DNA of 64,000 nt. Origin: DASRRB01 sp036732755 (GTDB lineage: Bacteria; Planctomycetota; B15-G4; SIAN01). Below the pieces are notes generated by a model. That model saw only the letters and a program-made list of their open reading frames with translations. It made no database searches and was not told where the DNA came from. This document shows positions 37,149 to 45,652 of the stretch, one piece after another (within the stretch, counting starts at the first letter, position 1; the number at the start of each line of letters is the position of its first letter). The DNA lies in contig DAINBU010000004.1 of the NCBI GenBank assembly GCA_036732755.1, positions 1 to 64,000 on the forward strand, given 5' to 3'. The translations under genes and the position numbers were made by a program.

Positions 37149-38870
37149 TCACTTCCCGAAGGTCGCCTGCAGCCCGGGCGTGAACGAGAGCCCGTACTGC
37201 GCGCCCGCGTCGAGCTCGACCACCTGCAGGTACGCCGAGATGCCGCACCACGCCGGATCGAGCGGGAGCGCCGCGCCGAGCGAGAGTCCGCCGGGCCACA
37301 ACGCGATCGGATCGATCAGCGTCCAGTCGACGAGGAGCGTCCCGCCGCGCGAGGTGCCGAGCGACGCCGAGTCGGCGCCGACGAACAGGAAGCCGATCGT
37401 GAACGTCCCCGCGGAATTCCCGACGTCGAGCTTCCTCGTCGTGCCGAGCACGGGGTCGGCGCTCATTGAAAGCGTCGGCACGCCGAACGTGCCGCCGAAT
37501 CCCGTCCCGTAGTTCGACCACGCCGCGTCGGGCTCGACGATCGTGCGGTCGTAGACGAAGACGTCGAGGGTCGCGTTGGTGTCGCCGGCGACGAGGTCGT
37601 CGGCGGTGCTCATGAAGGCCACGAATCGCCCGTCGGCGGAAAGGGTCGGGTACATCCCGTCGCCGGCCGCCGGCTGGCCGCCGCAGTTCACGTTGAGGGC
37701 GAGCGTCTGGTCGGCGGCGCGGTCGCGCACGTAGGGGCGGTAGTCGGCGGGATACCAGCCTTCGCTCCCCAGCTTCATCCGATGGCGCATGAACGTCACG
37801 AGGTTGCCGTCGGCGGAGAGCGACGGGGTGTCGGAGTCGTCGTCGAGCTGCACGCCGCCCGTGTCGACGCTCTCCCGCGTCGTCTTGCCGCTCACGAGGT
37901 CGCGCACGAAGACGTCGGTGTGGTCGTTGGTGTCGCCGCCGACGAGGTTCTTCGCGCCGCTCATGAATGCCACGACCGAGCCGTCGTCGGAGACGGGCGA
38001 CGGCCCGGTTCCGTACGCCTGCTTGCCGGAGGAGTTGACGCTGACGCGCGTCATCGTCGCGGCGGCGCGGTCGTAGGCGAAGACGTCGTAGGTGCCGTTC
38101 GTGTCGCCGGAGACCAGGTTCGACGCGTAGCTCGTGAACGCGACGACGTTCCCGTCGGCCGAGATCGACGGCCAGTAGCTGTGGCGGTCGGCGCCCACCG
38201 TGATCTGGGACGTGACGCCGCTCGTGCAATCGTGCAGGAAGATGTCCCCGGTACCGTTCGCGTCGTTGGCGACGAGGTTGCTCGCCCAGCTTCCGAAGAC
38301 GACCAAGTTCCCGTCGGCGGAGGTGGCGGAGCTCGAGCTGATGCCGTTCGCCTCCGCCCCCGACGAGTCGACGCTCACGCGCACCGTCACGCCGTTCCCC
38401 TCGTCGAAGACGCCGTTGCCGTCGGGGTCGCGGTCGTGGCGGAAGACGTCCTCGAACTTGTTGCCGTCGTTCGCGACGAGGTTGCTGGCGCGGCTGGTGA
38501 ACGTCACGAAGCGGCCGTCGGACGAGATCGTCGGGTAGAGGCAGTCGGCGTCGGCCTCGGTGCCGGAAGAGTCGACGCTGACGCGGACCGTCGTGCCGGC
38601 GACCGTGTCGCGCACGAACACGTCGACACACGTGTTGGAATCGGCGGGGACGAGGTTCCATGCGTCACTCGTGAAGGCGACGTGGCGGCCATCGGACGAG
38701 ACGGCGCCCGGCTGCCCGTACATGCCGCTCGGCCCGTTCCCTTCGTTGCCGCTCGAGTCGAGGCTCACGCGGGTGATCGGGAACTGGGCGCGGGCCGTCG
38801 CCGTCGCGGCGCAGCCGGCGAGCGCGAATGCAACGACGCGGCGCGACGGACCGAGAAGGGTCTTGGACAT
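37149..38870 (-). CDS. secreted PD40-type beta-propeller protein, type B copy 2
   Basis: A 573-residue protein from ATG 38870; a longer reading to 39053 adds only an unlikely basic extension before the signal peptide (VVAFALAGCAATATARAQ). It matches type B copy 1 throughout: ITRVSLDSSGNEGNGPSG, the blade consensus SSDGRHVAFTSDAWNLVPAD, a single EF-hand-like insert DRDPDGNGVFDEGNGVT and a C-terminal module ending VVELDAGAQYGLSFTPGLQATFG. It is the first gene of the B2-A2-B1-A1 run, so the run's promoter should lie in the 218-bp interval before the divergent gene at 39089, in which no other element was recognised. Confidence 0.87.
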   Translation of the reverse strand: MSKTLLGPSRRVVAFALAGCAATATARAQFPITRVSLDSSGNEGNGPSGMYGQPGAVSSDGRHVAFTSDAWNLVPADSNTCVDVFVRDTVAGTTVRVSVDSSGTEADADCLYPTISSDGRFVTFTSRASNLVANDGNKFEDVFRHDRDPDGNGVFDEGNGVTVRVSVDSSGAEANGISSSSATSADGNLVVFGSWASNLVANDANGTGDIFLHDCTSGVTSQITVGADRHSYWPSISADGNVVAFTSYASNLVSGDTNGTYDVFAYDRAAATMTRVSVNSSGKQAYGTGPSPVSDDGSVVAFMSGAKNLVGGDTNDHTDVFVRDLVSGKTTRESVDTGGVQLDDDSDTPSLSADGNLVTFMRHRMKLGSEGWYPADYRPYVRDRAADQTLALNVNCGGQPAAGDGMYPTLSADGRFVAFMSTADDLVAGDTNATLDVFVYDRTIVEPDAAWSNYGTGFGGTFGVPTLSMSADPVLGTTRKLDVGNSAGTFTIGFLFVGADSASLGTSRGGTLLVDWTLIDPIALWPGGLSLGAALPLDPAWCGISAYLQVVELDAGAQYGLSFTPGLQATFGK

Positions 38871-39088
38871 GGGGAGGAACCTCTTCCCGAAGGACTGCCG
38901 TCGGCGGCGCGGCGGCCGGACACCGGACGGCGCGGAGCGTAGGTCCGGGTCAACGAAGTGAACAGTCCGACGAACCCGTGGGGCACGAGCCTCCGCGGCG
39001 AGCGCCGCGGAGGGAATCGGGATTCCCGACGCGCCGGGCACCGCCGTTGCCAAGGCGGCGCCCTCCCGCCTTCGAGGAGCGAACCTTC

Positions 39089-39490
39089 GTGCCCCCGTCC
39101 GCGCGCCGCGTCGACCATGAATCCGCGACTCCCGTCCTCGGCGCGCTCGCGCTCGTCGTCGCCGGCATCGTCGCGCTGCTCGCGGGCCTCAGCTCCGGTC
39201 CGGGCGGCGAGCTGGCGCGCGTCGCTCCGCGGATCGGGACGTTCGAGCGCGCGCGGCTCGTCGAGACCTGTCGAAAGCTCGGCGCCGATGCGCGGACGCT
39301 CGACGAGCTCGCGCGCGGCGGGCCGCTGCTCGACGTGGCGCTCGTCGCGGAGGTCGCCGCGGCCGAGCGCGTCGTCGGGATCACCGAGCTTCCGACCGCG
39401 CCCACCGTGACGTGGCGCGCGGCGGACGTCGAGCGCGTCGACGTCACCGAGGCGCTGGCGGAACGGCTCGCGCGCGGAGAGGGGCGGTGA
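39089..39490 (+). CDS. small single-span membrane protein
   Basis: A 133-residue protein from GTG 39089, with GAGGAG 9 nt upstream. A longer in-frame reading starts at 38828 but overlaps the divergent propeller gene and is compositionally odd. One membrane helix (about residues 17-38, VLGALALVVAGIVALLAGL) is followed by a soluble Arg/Glu/Ala-rich helical part with a single Cys (LVETCRKLGADA). Codons are strongly GC-ending, supporting a real gene. It converges on HisRS with 15 bp between stops. No family recognised. Confidence 0.6.
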   Translation: MPPSARRVDHESATPVLGALALVVAGIVALLAGLSSGPGGELARVAPRIGTFERARLVETCRKLGADARTLDELARGGPLLDVALVAEVAAAERVVGITELPTAPTVTWRAADVERVDVTEALAERLARGEGR

Positions 39491-39505
39491 GCGCGGCGCG
39501 CGCGG

Positions 39506-40918
39506 TCAGCTGCCGAGCACGTACGCGGCGACCTCGGCGAGCGGCAGCGACTTCTGCTCGCCGGTCGCGAGCTGCTTGACGGCGAGCGTTCCCTTGGCGA
39601 GCTCGTCGCCGCCGAGGATGCCGACGAAGGGGGCGCCGATCGTGTTGGCGTACTGGATCTGCTTGCCGAGCGAGGGCGTGTCGGCGAAGAGCTCGACGCG
39701 CAGGCCGGCCGCGCGCAGCGCCGTCGCGACGCGGATCGCCGCCGACGCCGGCACGTCGGCGAAGCGACAGACCAAGAGCTGCGGCGCGACGCCGAGCGCC
39801 GGGAACATCTGCCGCTCCTCCATCACGAGCAGGATGCGCTCGAGCCCGAGCGAGAAGCCGACCGCGGGGACCGGCTGCTTGCTGAACATCCCGATCAGCT
39901 GGTCGTAGCGCCCGCCGCCGCCCAGCGAGCCGGCGAGGTCCTTGACGGTGATCTCGAAGATCGGGCCGGTGTAGTAGGAGAGGCCGCGCGCGAGCGTCGG
40001 GTCGAACTTCAGCGCGCGCGCCGCCGGTCCGTCCGCCGCGATCCGCAGCAGCTCGACGAGCTCCGCCGCCGCCGCGGCGCCGGGCTTCCCGCCCTCGCCG
40101 GCGCGCGCCGCCAGGAACTCCGGCGCGCGCGCCGCCTCGAGCGCCGCGAGCAGCGCGACGCCACGTTCCGCGCTGATCCCTTTTTCGACCAGCTCCTTGG
40201 TGACGCCGTCGCGCCCGACCTTGTCGAGCTTGTCGAGCGCGACGAGCGCGGTCGCCTCGAGCTCGGGCGCGATCCCGGCTTCCGAGACGAGCGCGCGCAG
40301 CAGCTCGCGGTGGTTCAGGTGGATCTCGAAGTCGGCGAAGCCGAGCTGCGTCAGGACCGTCGCGACCGCCCCGACCACCTCCGCGTCGGCGACCAGCGAC
40401 TTCGTGCCGGTGATGTCGACGTCGCACTGCCAGAACTCGCGGAAGCGTCCTTTGGCGGGACGGTCGGCGCGCCAGACCGGCTGGATCTGGTAGCGCTTGT
40501 AGTACGTGGGCAGGTCGTAGTTGGCGACGACGCGCGCGAGCGGGACGGTCAGGTCGTAGCGCAGCCCCTCGTCGGAGAGATCGAGCTCGCTCGGCCCGCC
40601 GCCGCCCGGCTTGGCCGCGAGCGCGCGCGCGAGCCGTTCGCGCCGGTGCAGCAGGCGGTAGAGGAGCTGGTCGCCCTCCGGCCCGTACTTGCCGAGCAGC
40701 GTCGAGAGGTTCTCGATGGTCGGCGTATCGAGCAGTATGAAGTCGAACGATTCGTAGACCCGCTGGATCACGCCGACCACGTGGCGCCGCCGCGCGACGT
40801 CGGGGGCGAGGACGTCCCGCATGCCGCTCGGCGGCTTGGTCGAGATCGCGCCCACGTTGGCCGTCGTCTCGGGGCGATCGTTCGACGGGCCGGAAGGCGA
40901 GGCTGGCGCGGTTCCCAT
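39506..40918 (-). CDS. hisS: histidyl-tRNA synthetase
   Basis: A 470-residue class II aminoacyl-tRNA synthetase charging tRNA-His. Motif 2 region: GLRYDLTVPLARVVA and YKRYQIQPVWRADRP, then GRFREFWQCDVDI. The histidine-A segment is ARGLSYYTGPIFEI and motif 3 is GFSLGLERILLVMEE after GGGGRYDQLI. The C-terminal anticodon-binding domain (LLVCRFADVPASAAIRVATALRAAGL ... NTIGAPFVGILGGDE) is complete. The insertion between motifs and overall sequence resemble the longer HisRS form found in eukaryotes, archaea and some bacteria. ATG 40918 is chosen; an in-frame extension upstream runs over the divergent lipoprotein promoter. The only translation-core gene in the window. Confidence 0.97.
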   Translation of the reverse strand: MGTAPASPSGPSNDRPETTANVGAISTKPPSGMRDVLAPDVARRRHVVGVIQRVYESFDFILLDTPTIENLSTLLGKYGPEGDQLLYRLLHRRERLARALAAKPGGGGPSELDLSDEGLRYDLTVPLARVVANYDLPTYYKRYQIQPVWRADRPAKGRFREFWQCDVDITGTKSLVADAEVVGAVATVLTQLGFADFEIHLNHRELLRALVSEAGIAPELEATALVALDKLDKVGRDGVTKELVEKGISAERGVALLAALEAARAPEFLAARAGEGGKPGAAAAAELVELLRIAADGPAARALKFDPTLARGLSYYTGPIFEITVKDLAGSLGGGGRYDQLIGMFSKQPVPAVGFSLGLERILLVMEERQMFPALGVAPQLLVCRFADVPASAAIRVATALRAAGLRVELFADTPSLGKQIQYANTIGAPFVGILGGDELAKGTLAVKQLATGEQKSLPLAEVAAYVLGS

Positions 40919-40975
40919 GAGGCGTGCGATCGTAGCGGGAGGTTGCGCGCACGCGCTCCCGAGGAGACCGAACTC

Positions 40976-41548
40976 GTGCCGACCCGCCTGCCTCGCGCGG
41001 TCCGACTCGCCGCGCTCGCGCTCCTGCTGCCGGCGTCCGGGTGCTGCACGATGTTCACTTGGGCGGCCGCGCCGCGCGTGCGGCCGGAGCGGCTGATCGG
41101 GGCGCGCGTCGACGAGTCGGGCGGGCTCGCGATCGGCGTCGAGCTCAACGACGGTCGGCGACGCGTCTACCGCGCGCCGCCGGTCGACCGCAGGTACGTG
41201 TCCTCCGTCACGATGGCGACGGAGCCGGACGTCGATGCCGGGTCGACCTCCTGGCCCTGCACGCCCGACGAGCACGGCGTCATCACGCTCCGGCCGGCGC
41301 CGAACCTCCTCGCCGGGACCGTCGACCCCGAGCTCGTCGATCCACACGGGGAGTTCGGGCTGCTTTTCCTTCGGACGAAGGATCGGAAGAACGTCGTCAG
41401 CCTCGAGCTCCCGGAGACGGACGACGTCCGGTGGGGCCATCCGGGCAGCTGGCTCTGCATCGTCGCGACGCCGGTGACCGCGGCGGTCGACGTCGTCACG
41501 TTCCCGGTGCAGGTCGTCGTCCTCGTCTTCCTCCATCCCGGCGTGTGA
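40976..41548 (+). CDS. tandem lipoprotein family member 1
   Basis: A 190-residue lipoprotein from GTG 40976 with GAGGAG 9 nt upstream. Lipobox PASGC gives C23, followed by a second Cys and TMFTWAAAPRVRPERLIGARVD. The C-terminal part has HPGSWLCIVATPVTAAVDVVTFPVQVVVLVF, a hydrophobic strip matched in the next two genes. The CC-T-M-F and D-x-x-x-F-P pattern is reminiscent of YceK/YidQ-type lipoproteins, but this is weak. The stop overlaps the next start as GTGA. Diverges from hisS across 57 bp. Confidence 0.75.
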   Translation: MPTRLPRAVRLAALALLLPASGCCTMFTWAAAPRVRPERLIGARVDESGGLAIGVELNDGRRRVYRAPPVDRRYVSSVTMATEPDVDAGSTSWPCTPDEHGVITLRPAPNLLAGTVDPELVDPHGEFGLLFLRTKDRKNVVSLELPETDDVRWGHPGSWLCIVATPVTAAVDVVTFPVQVVVLVFLHPGV

Positions 41549-41766
41549 GAAACGGCCGCGTCGAGGTACCGGACTGGTACCGCATCCCCGATCGCGGGAG
41601 CGGACCGGTCGCGATCGTCGTCGATCGCCACGGGGGCGGCACGCTCGAGATCGTCTCCGCGGTGGGCGAGCGGCGCGGCTTCGTCGGCCATCCCGGGACC
41701 GGCGCGGTCGACGTCGTCACGTTCCCCGTGCAGGCCATCTTCTTCCTCTTCTTCTTCCGCACCTGA
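41545..41766 (+). pseudogene. truncated tandem lipoprotein family member 2
   Basis: A 73-codon frame from GTG 41545 matching only the C-terminal half of the neighbouring lipoproteins: RVEVPDWYRIPDRG, then LEIVSAVGERRGFVGHPGTGAVDVVTFPVQ. The last 60 bp are very close to the end of member 1 in DNA, and the LEIVSA part is closer to member 3. No signal peptide or lipobox remains, so it is probably a recombinant remnant; translation by coupling to member 1 is still possible. Confidence 0.6.
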
Positions 41767-41918
41767 GCCGCCGGCCCGGGCGCTCCCCCATCGGGAAGCG
41801 GATTCGTCCCGCGGCGGATGCGAAGGCGTTTCCAACCGATTCGCCGCTGCAGGCTCGCGTCGCGACTGACGACCACCACGGAAGCCGTGCCCACCGTGGG
41901 GCGACTCGGACGCGAACG

Positions 41919-42512
41919 ATGATCTCAACGATCCGCTACCTGCTACGCGCCATGGTGCTCGCGGTCCCGCTCTGCTGCACCGGCTGCTTCACGATGCTCG
42001 CCTGGAACGGCGCGCCGCGCGTGCACGTCGACCGGCTGCTCGGCGCCGACGTCGACGCCGCGGGCGAGCTCACCGTCGGCGTGCAGATGAGCGACGGACG
42101 CGTCGCGGCCTACCGCGAGACCACCCGCTCGGGCGACAAGTTCGGCCCCGACCGACCCTGCTTCCTCAGGATGGCCGCGATCGACGGCCGCGGCGACGAC
42201 GCCCCCTACCCGTTCCCGCCGTCCGAGGACGGCAGCCGCGTCGAGCTCCCCGACTCGGTGCACCTGGAGAACTGCGGCGGCGCCGCGCAGCTCGCGCTGA
42301 TCGTCGACCCCGTCTCGCGCCGCTCGCTCGAGATCGTGTCGGCCGACGGGCAGTGCCGCGCGTGGGTCGAGATCCCCAAGACCGGCGACACCAACTGGAC
42401 CCACCCGGGCACCTGGCTCTGCGTCGTCGCGACCCCGCTCACGGCGATCGCCGACCTCGCCCTCTTCCCGTTCGAGATCCTGGTCGTCTACTCGATGGTC
42501 CCGAAGGGCTGA
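41919..42512 (+). CDS. tandem lipoprotein family member 3
   Basis: A 197-residue lipoprotein with lipobox LCCTGC (C23, same position as in member 1) and the same order of elements: FTMLAWNGAPRVHVDRLLGADVD, a central variable part with an ENCGG cysteine, LEIVSADGQCRAWVEI, and HPGTWLCVVATPLTAIADLALFPFE. It lies 152 bp after the truncated member, and that interval shows no other gene. It ends 4 bp before the convergent GNAT gene. A YceK/YidQ-like assignment is tentative; function unknown. Confidence 0.75.
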   Translation: MISTIRYLLRAMVLAVPLCCTGCFTMLAWNGAPRVHVDRLLGADVDAAGELTVGVQMSDGRVAAYRETTRSGDKFGPDRPCFLRMAAIDGRGDDAPYPFPPSEDGSRVELPDSVHLENCGGAAQLALIVDPVSRRSLEIVSADGQCRAWVEIPKTGDTNWTHPGTWLCVVATPLTAIADLALFPFEILVVYSMVPKG

Positions 42513-42516
42513 CGCG

Positions 42517-43098
42517 TCACCGGGTGGAACGGCGCGCGACGCGGCGCATGATCGGCCGCGTCGGCGAGCGGCGCGCGACCTCGCGGAAGCCCGCCTTCTC
42601 GAAGGCCGAAGCGATCCCGGTCCACGCGAAGACGTCGGGCATCGCGTCCTGCTTCGGCTCCTGCGGGTAGCCCTCGACGATGCGCGCGCCGCGCGCGAAG
42701 GCGAAGTCGGCCGCCGCCCGGATCAGCCGCGCGGAGAGCCCCTGCCGGCGCGCGTCCTTGCGCAGGAAGAGGCAGACGATCGACCAGACCGGCGCGTCGT
42801 CGACGGGCGCGAGAACGCGCGAGCCGGCGAGCTGGCGGTACTCGGCGCGCGGCGCGACGGCGATCCAGCCGACGGCCGCGCCGTCGCGGTAGGCGAGGAG
42901 GCCGGGCGGCGGGCCGCGCTCGACGAGGCGGTGCATCGCGCGGCGGTTCGGCTCGCCCTTCCGCGCCTCGTAATCGCGGCGCGACAGGCGCGGCGTCATG
43001 CACCAGCAGCCGCCGCAGGCGCCGCGCGGCCCGAACAGCTCCTCGAAGTCGCGCCAGCGCGCGGGCGTCAGCGGGACGATCGAGAGCTTGCCGCGCAC
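42517..43098 (-). CDS. GNAT family N-acetyltransferase
   Basis: A 193-residue protein with the GNAT acetyl-CoA core VCLFLRKDARRQGLSARLIRAA (R/Q-x-x-G-x-A-like element RRQGLSAR) and preceding VGWIAVAPRAEY strand. The N-terminal Cys-rich stretch FGPRGACGGCWCM and the late GYPQEPKQDAM / FEKAGFREVARR elements are typical of a distinct GNAT subgroup whose substrates are mostly unknown. Ten bp downstream of the ABC permease gene on the same strand. Confidence 0.9.
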   Translation of the reverse strand: MRGKLSIVPLTPARWRDFEELFGPRGACGGCWCMTPRLSRRDYEARKGEPNRRAMHRLVERGPPPGLLAYRDGAAVGWIAVAPRAEYRQLAGSRVLAPVDDAPVWSIVCLFLRKDARRQGLSARLIRAAADFAFARGARIVEGYPQEPKQDAMPDVFAWTGIASAFEKAGFREVARRSPTRPIMRRVARRSTR

Positions 43099-43108
43099 GA
43101 CCGTTTTC

Positions 43109-43957
43109 TCACGCGTTCCGGCGCAACGTCACGAACCACGCGATCAGGAGGAAGGCGAGCCCCTCCGCGCCCGGCACGAGGCAGGCGCGCGCGAGCTCGC
43201 CCGGCTCCCACGCCGCGTCGTTGAACGCGCGCACCACCTTCGCGACGCGCGCGATCGGCGACTGGTCGGAGAGGAACGGTACGTAGGTCGTGAAGAGCTT
43301 CGGCCCGAGCGCGCCGAGCGTCGCGTGGAAGAGCGCGAGCAGCGTGAACGGCACCAGCGTCGCCACCGCCGCCGCGCCGACGCCCGCGCTCATCGCCGAC
43401 ATCATCACGCCGAACGCCCCGCAGCAGAGCAGCGCCGGCAGCCCGCACACGAGCCCGCGCACCATCTCGCGCCAGAGGTCGGGGAGCGACATCGCGACGT
43501 AGCCGTCGTCGACGTGCGCCGTGAAGTCGGCGCCGAGCGCCGCCGCCCCCATCGCGGCGAGGAAGAGCAGCACGAACGAGAGCACGACCCAGCCGCAGAT
43601 CGCGAGCAGCTTGCCGAGCACCACGGAGCCGCGCGGCGCCGCGACGAAGAGCTGCGCGAGGCCGCCGCCGTCGCGCTCGCGCGCCAGCGCGAAGGCGCCG
43701 ATCAGCAGCGCCGCCATCGCCAACACCGGCGCGCCCCAGTTGATGCCGTCGGCGAGCGGGCCGAACGCGGTCAGGTCGTGCGGACCGGCCGCCTTCAGCC
43801 CCTGCGCGACGCGACGCGCGTTGCCGAGCGACTCGATCAGCGTGCCGCCGACCACGCGCAACGCGCCGAGCAGCGCCGGCGCGAAGAGGCCGAAGCGGCC
43901 GCCGCGCGTCCGCGTCAGCCGGAAGAGCTCGGCCCGGAACGTCGCGAAAACGGTCAC
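43109..43957 (-). CDS. ABC transporter permease
   Basis: A 282-residue membrane protein from GTG 43957, whose start overlaps the ATPase stop as GTGA. Six hydrophobic segments with the pattern of ABC-2 type exporter permeases: an N-terminal FRAELFRLTRTRGGRFG cytosolic helix, a large soluble loop, FALARERDGGGLAQLFVAAP between helices and a final LAFLLIAWFVTLRRNA. It pairs with the preceding ATPase to form an exporter for an unknown lipid, peptide or drug. Confidence 0.88.
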   Translation of the reverse strand: MTVFATFRAELFRLTRTRGGRFGLFAPALLGALRVVGGTLIESLGNARRVAQGLKAAGPHDLTAFGPLADGINWGAPVLAMAALLIGAFALARERDGGGLAQLFVAAPRGSVVLGKLLAICGWVVLSFVLLFLAAMGAAALGADFTAHVDDGYVAMSLPDLWREMVRGLVCGLPALLCCGAFGVMMSAMSAGVGAAAVATLVPFTLLALFHATLGALGPKLFTTYVPFLSDQSPIARVAKVVRAFNDAAWEPGELARACLVPGAEGLAFLLIAWFVTLRRNA

Positions 43958-44919
43958 GCGGGGCGCTCCGTCCCGCTGCCGCCGGCGCGCAGGAGCGTCC
44001 GGCGGAACAGCTCCTCGAGCGTCGGCCGCTCCGGCGCGAGCAGGCTCACCGAGATGCCGGCCTGGTGCAGCGCCGCGTTGATCGCCGCCGCCGCCGCGGA
44101 GGTTTCCTTTGCGCCGCTCACCCGCAGCTCGACGCGCAGCAGATCGAGCCCGTCGGCGCGCAGATCGTCGACGCGCGCGACGGCGGCGTGGCGCGCGAGG
44201 AGCGCCTTCGCCGGCGCGGCCGCGCCGCCCGCCGCGATGCGCAGCGCCGGCGCGATCGTCCCGAGCAGGTCCGCGAGGGCGCCGTTCAGCAGCACCTCGC
44301 CCTTGTGGAGCAGGACGAGGTGGGTCGCGACGCGCTGCAGCTCGGCGAGCTGGTGGCTCGTCACGAGCGTCGCCGCCCCGCGCGCCGCCGCCTCGCGCAC
44401 CAGCTCGAGCGCCGCCTGCGCGAGCGCCGGGTCGAAGTGAACGACCAGCTCGTCGAACACGAGCAGATCGGGGCCGAGCAGGAGCGCGCGCACCAGCGCC
44501 ACGCGGTACTGCTCGCCCTGGGAGAGGCGCGCCGCGCGCCGCCGCGCGAGGCCGCCCAGCCCGAGCCGCTCGAACCACGGCGCGGGGTCGGGCGCGGCGC
44601 GGCCGTGGCGGAGCGCGTGGACCTGCAGGTTGTCGAGGACCGAGAGCGCCGGCTCGAGCGCGGGACCGTCGATCAGGACGCCGACGCGACCCCGGTGGCG
44701 CGCGATCGCGCGCGCGGGCGTCGCAAAGACGCGTGCCGTCCCCTCGTCCGGCGCGAGCAGGCCCAGCCCGACGCGCATCGCCGTCGTCTTGCCGGCGCCG
44801 CTCGGCCCGACCAGGCCGACCACCGCGCCGCGCGGGACCGCGACGTCGACGCCGCGCAGCGCGGCGCCGCTGCGCCAGCGCTTGACGACCCTCTCGAGCT
44901 CGAGCGCGAGCTCGGCCAC
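43954..44919 (-). CDS. ABC transporter ATP-binding protein
   Basis: A 321-residue ATPase. Walker A GPSGAGKTT near 40, signature RLSQGEQYR near 137, Walker B LLVFDEL near 157 with the catalytic E, and switch histidine in TLVTSHQLAEL. The usual D-loop SGLDP is changed to VHFDP after the Walker B. About 100 residues after the core form an accessory C-terminal domain (LRVELRVSGAKETSAAAAA) as in ABC-2 export ATPases. Energises the permease encoded next. Confidence 0.93.
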   Translation of the reverse strand: MAELALELERVVKRWRSGAALRGVDVAVPRGAVVGLVGPSGAGKTTAMRVGLGLLAPDEGTARVFATPARAIARHRGRVGVLIDGPALEPALSVLDNLQVHALRHGRAAPDPAPWFERLGLGGLARRRAARLSQGEQYRVALVRALLLGPDLLVFDELVVHFDPALAQAALELVREAAARGAATLVTSHQLAELQRVATHLVLLHKGEVLLNGALADLLGTIAPALRIAAGGAAAPAKALLARHAAVARVDDLRADGLDLLRVELRVSGAKETSAAAAAINAALHQAGISVSLLAPERPTLEELFRRTLLRAGGSGTERPA

Positions 44920-44947
44920 GCCTTCCCTCCCCGGGCGACGGACGCGA

Positions 44948-45652
44948 TCAGTAACCGCGGCCCATCATGCCGTGCCAGTCGTCGAGCGTCGGCGCGGCGA
45001 GGTAGGGGTTCTCGCGCGCCTCCTCGCCGNNNNNNNNNNCCGCGATCGGGCCGTAGTGGTGGCCCGGATGGAGCTGCGTCTCGGCCGGCAGGCGCTTGAG
45101 CACGGTGTGGAGGCTCTGCCACATCTGCTCGCTGTCGCCGCCAGGCAGGTCGACCCGGCCGCAGCCGCGGATGAAGAGCGTGTCGCCGGAGAGCAGGTGG
45201 CCGTGGCAGAGGAAGCACTGGCTGCCGGGCGTGTGGCCGGGCGTGTGCAGCAGCTGGATCGCGACGTCGCCGACTTCGACCTTCTCGCCGCCGTCGTGGC
45301 CGACGAGGTCCTTCTTCGAGACGCCGGTCACCTTGGCCACGCCCTCGAGCTCGTGGCGGTTCACGTGGATCGGGACGCTCTTCTTCGTGAGCAGGGTCGC
45401 CAGACCCTCGATGTCGTGGCCGAAGAGGTCGCCGCCGACGTGGTCGGGGTGCCAGTGGCTCACCAGCGCGCCGACCACCTCCATGCCATCCTGGTCCGCC
45501 TTGCGCAGGATCGCGCCGACGTCCCAGGCCGGGTCGACCACCAGGCACTGCCGCTTCGCGCGCGAGCCGATCAGGTAGGCCCAGTTCTGCATCACGCCGA
45601 CGTCGAGGCGCTCCAGGTAGAGCGGGCCTTCGCGCGGCGAGGCGGCGCTCAC
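44948..45652 (-). CDS. metallo-beta-lactamase fold hydrolase (glyoxalase II/ETHE1-like), interrupted by a gap
   Basis: From GTG 45652 the protein has the MBL metal site SHWHPDHVGGD, then HTPGHTPGSQCFLCHGHLLSGDTLFI and HPGHHYGPIA before ten N, and GEEARENPYL after. In glyoxalase II and ETHE1-like enzymes the same region reads GHxYG, a few residues, then E-x-x-x-NP, so only a handful of residues is missing. Substrates of these enzymes are thioesters or persulfides. The start overlaps the stop of the ArsC-like gene, and the pair may deal with thiol or sulfur chemistry (inference). Length 234 residues as drawn. Confidence 0.88.
   Translation of the reverse strand: MSAASPREGPLYLERLDVGVMQNWAYLIGSRAKRQCLVVDPAWDVGAILRKADQDGMEVVGALVSHWHPDHVGGDLFGHDIEGLATLLTKKSVPIHVNRHELEGVAKVTGVSKKDLVGHDGGEKVEVGDVAIQLLHTPGHTPGSQCFLCHGHLLSGDTLFIRGCGRVDLPGGDSEQMWQSLHTVLKRLPAETQLHPGHHYGPIAXXXXGEEARENPYLAAPTLDDWHGMMGRGY
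45030..45039. other. assembly gap (10 N)
   Basis: Ten N within the MBL hydrolase gene. Conserved family spacing suggests the real missing sequence is short. Confidence 0.99.

Larger units (their letters stand above)
31510..38870. repeat. tandem duplication of a two-gene unit (A-B-A-B)
   Basis: The unit comprises the last 43 bp of the GH172 gene, gene A and gene B (first copy 31510-35108, second copy 35293-38870). A genes are 584 residues in both copies; B genes are 583 and 573. The A-to-B spacers are exactly 28 bp in both (33329-33356 and 37121-37148) and nearly identical in sequence, including the AGGAGTCGC ribosome binding site. The two copies have diverged to roughly 65-75% by eye, so the duplication is not recent. 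The partial GH172 end at 35293-35336 marks one breakpoint; the other lies upstream of B. Confidence 0.8.
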
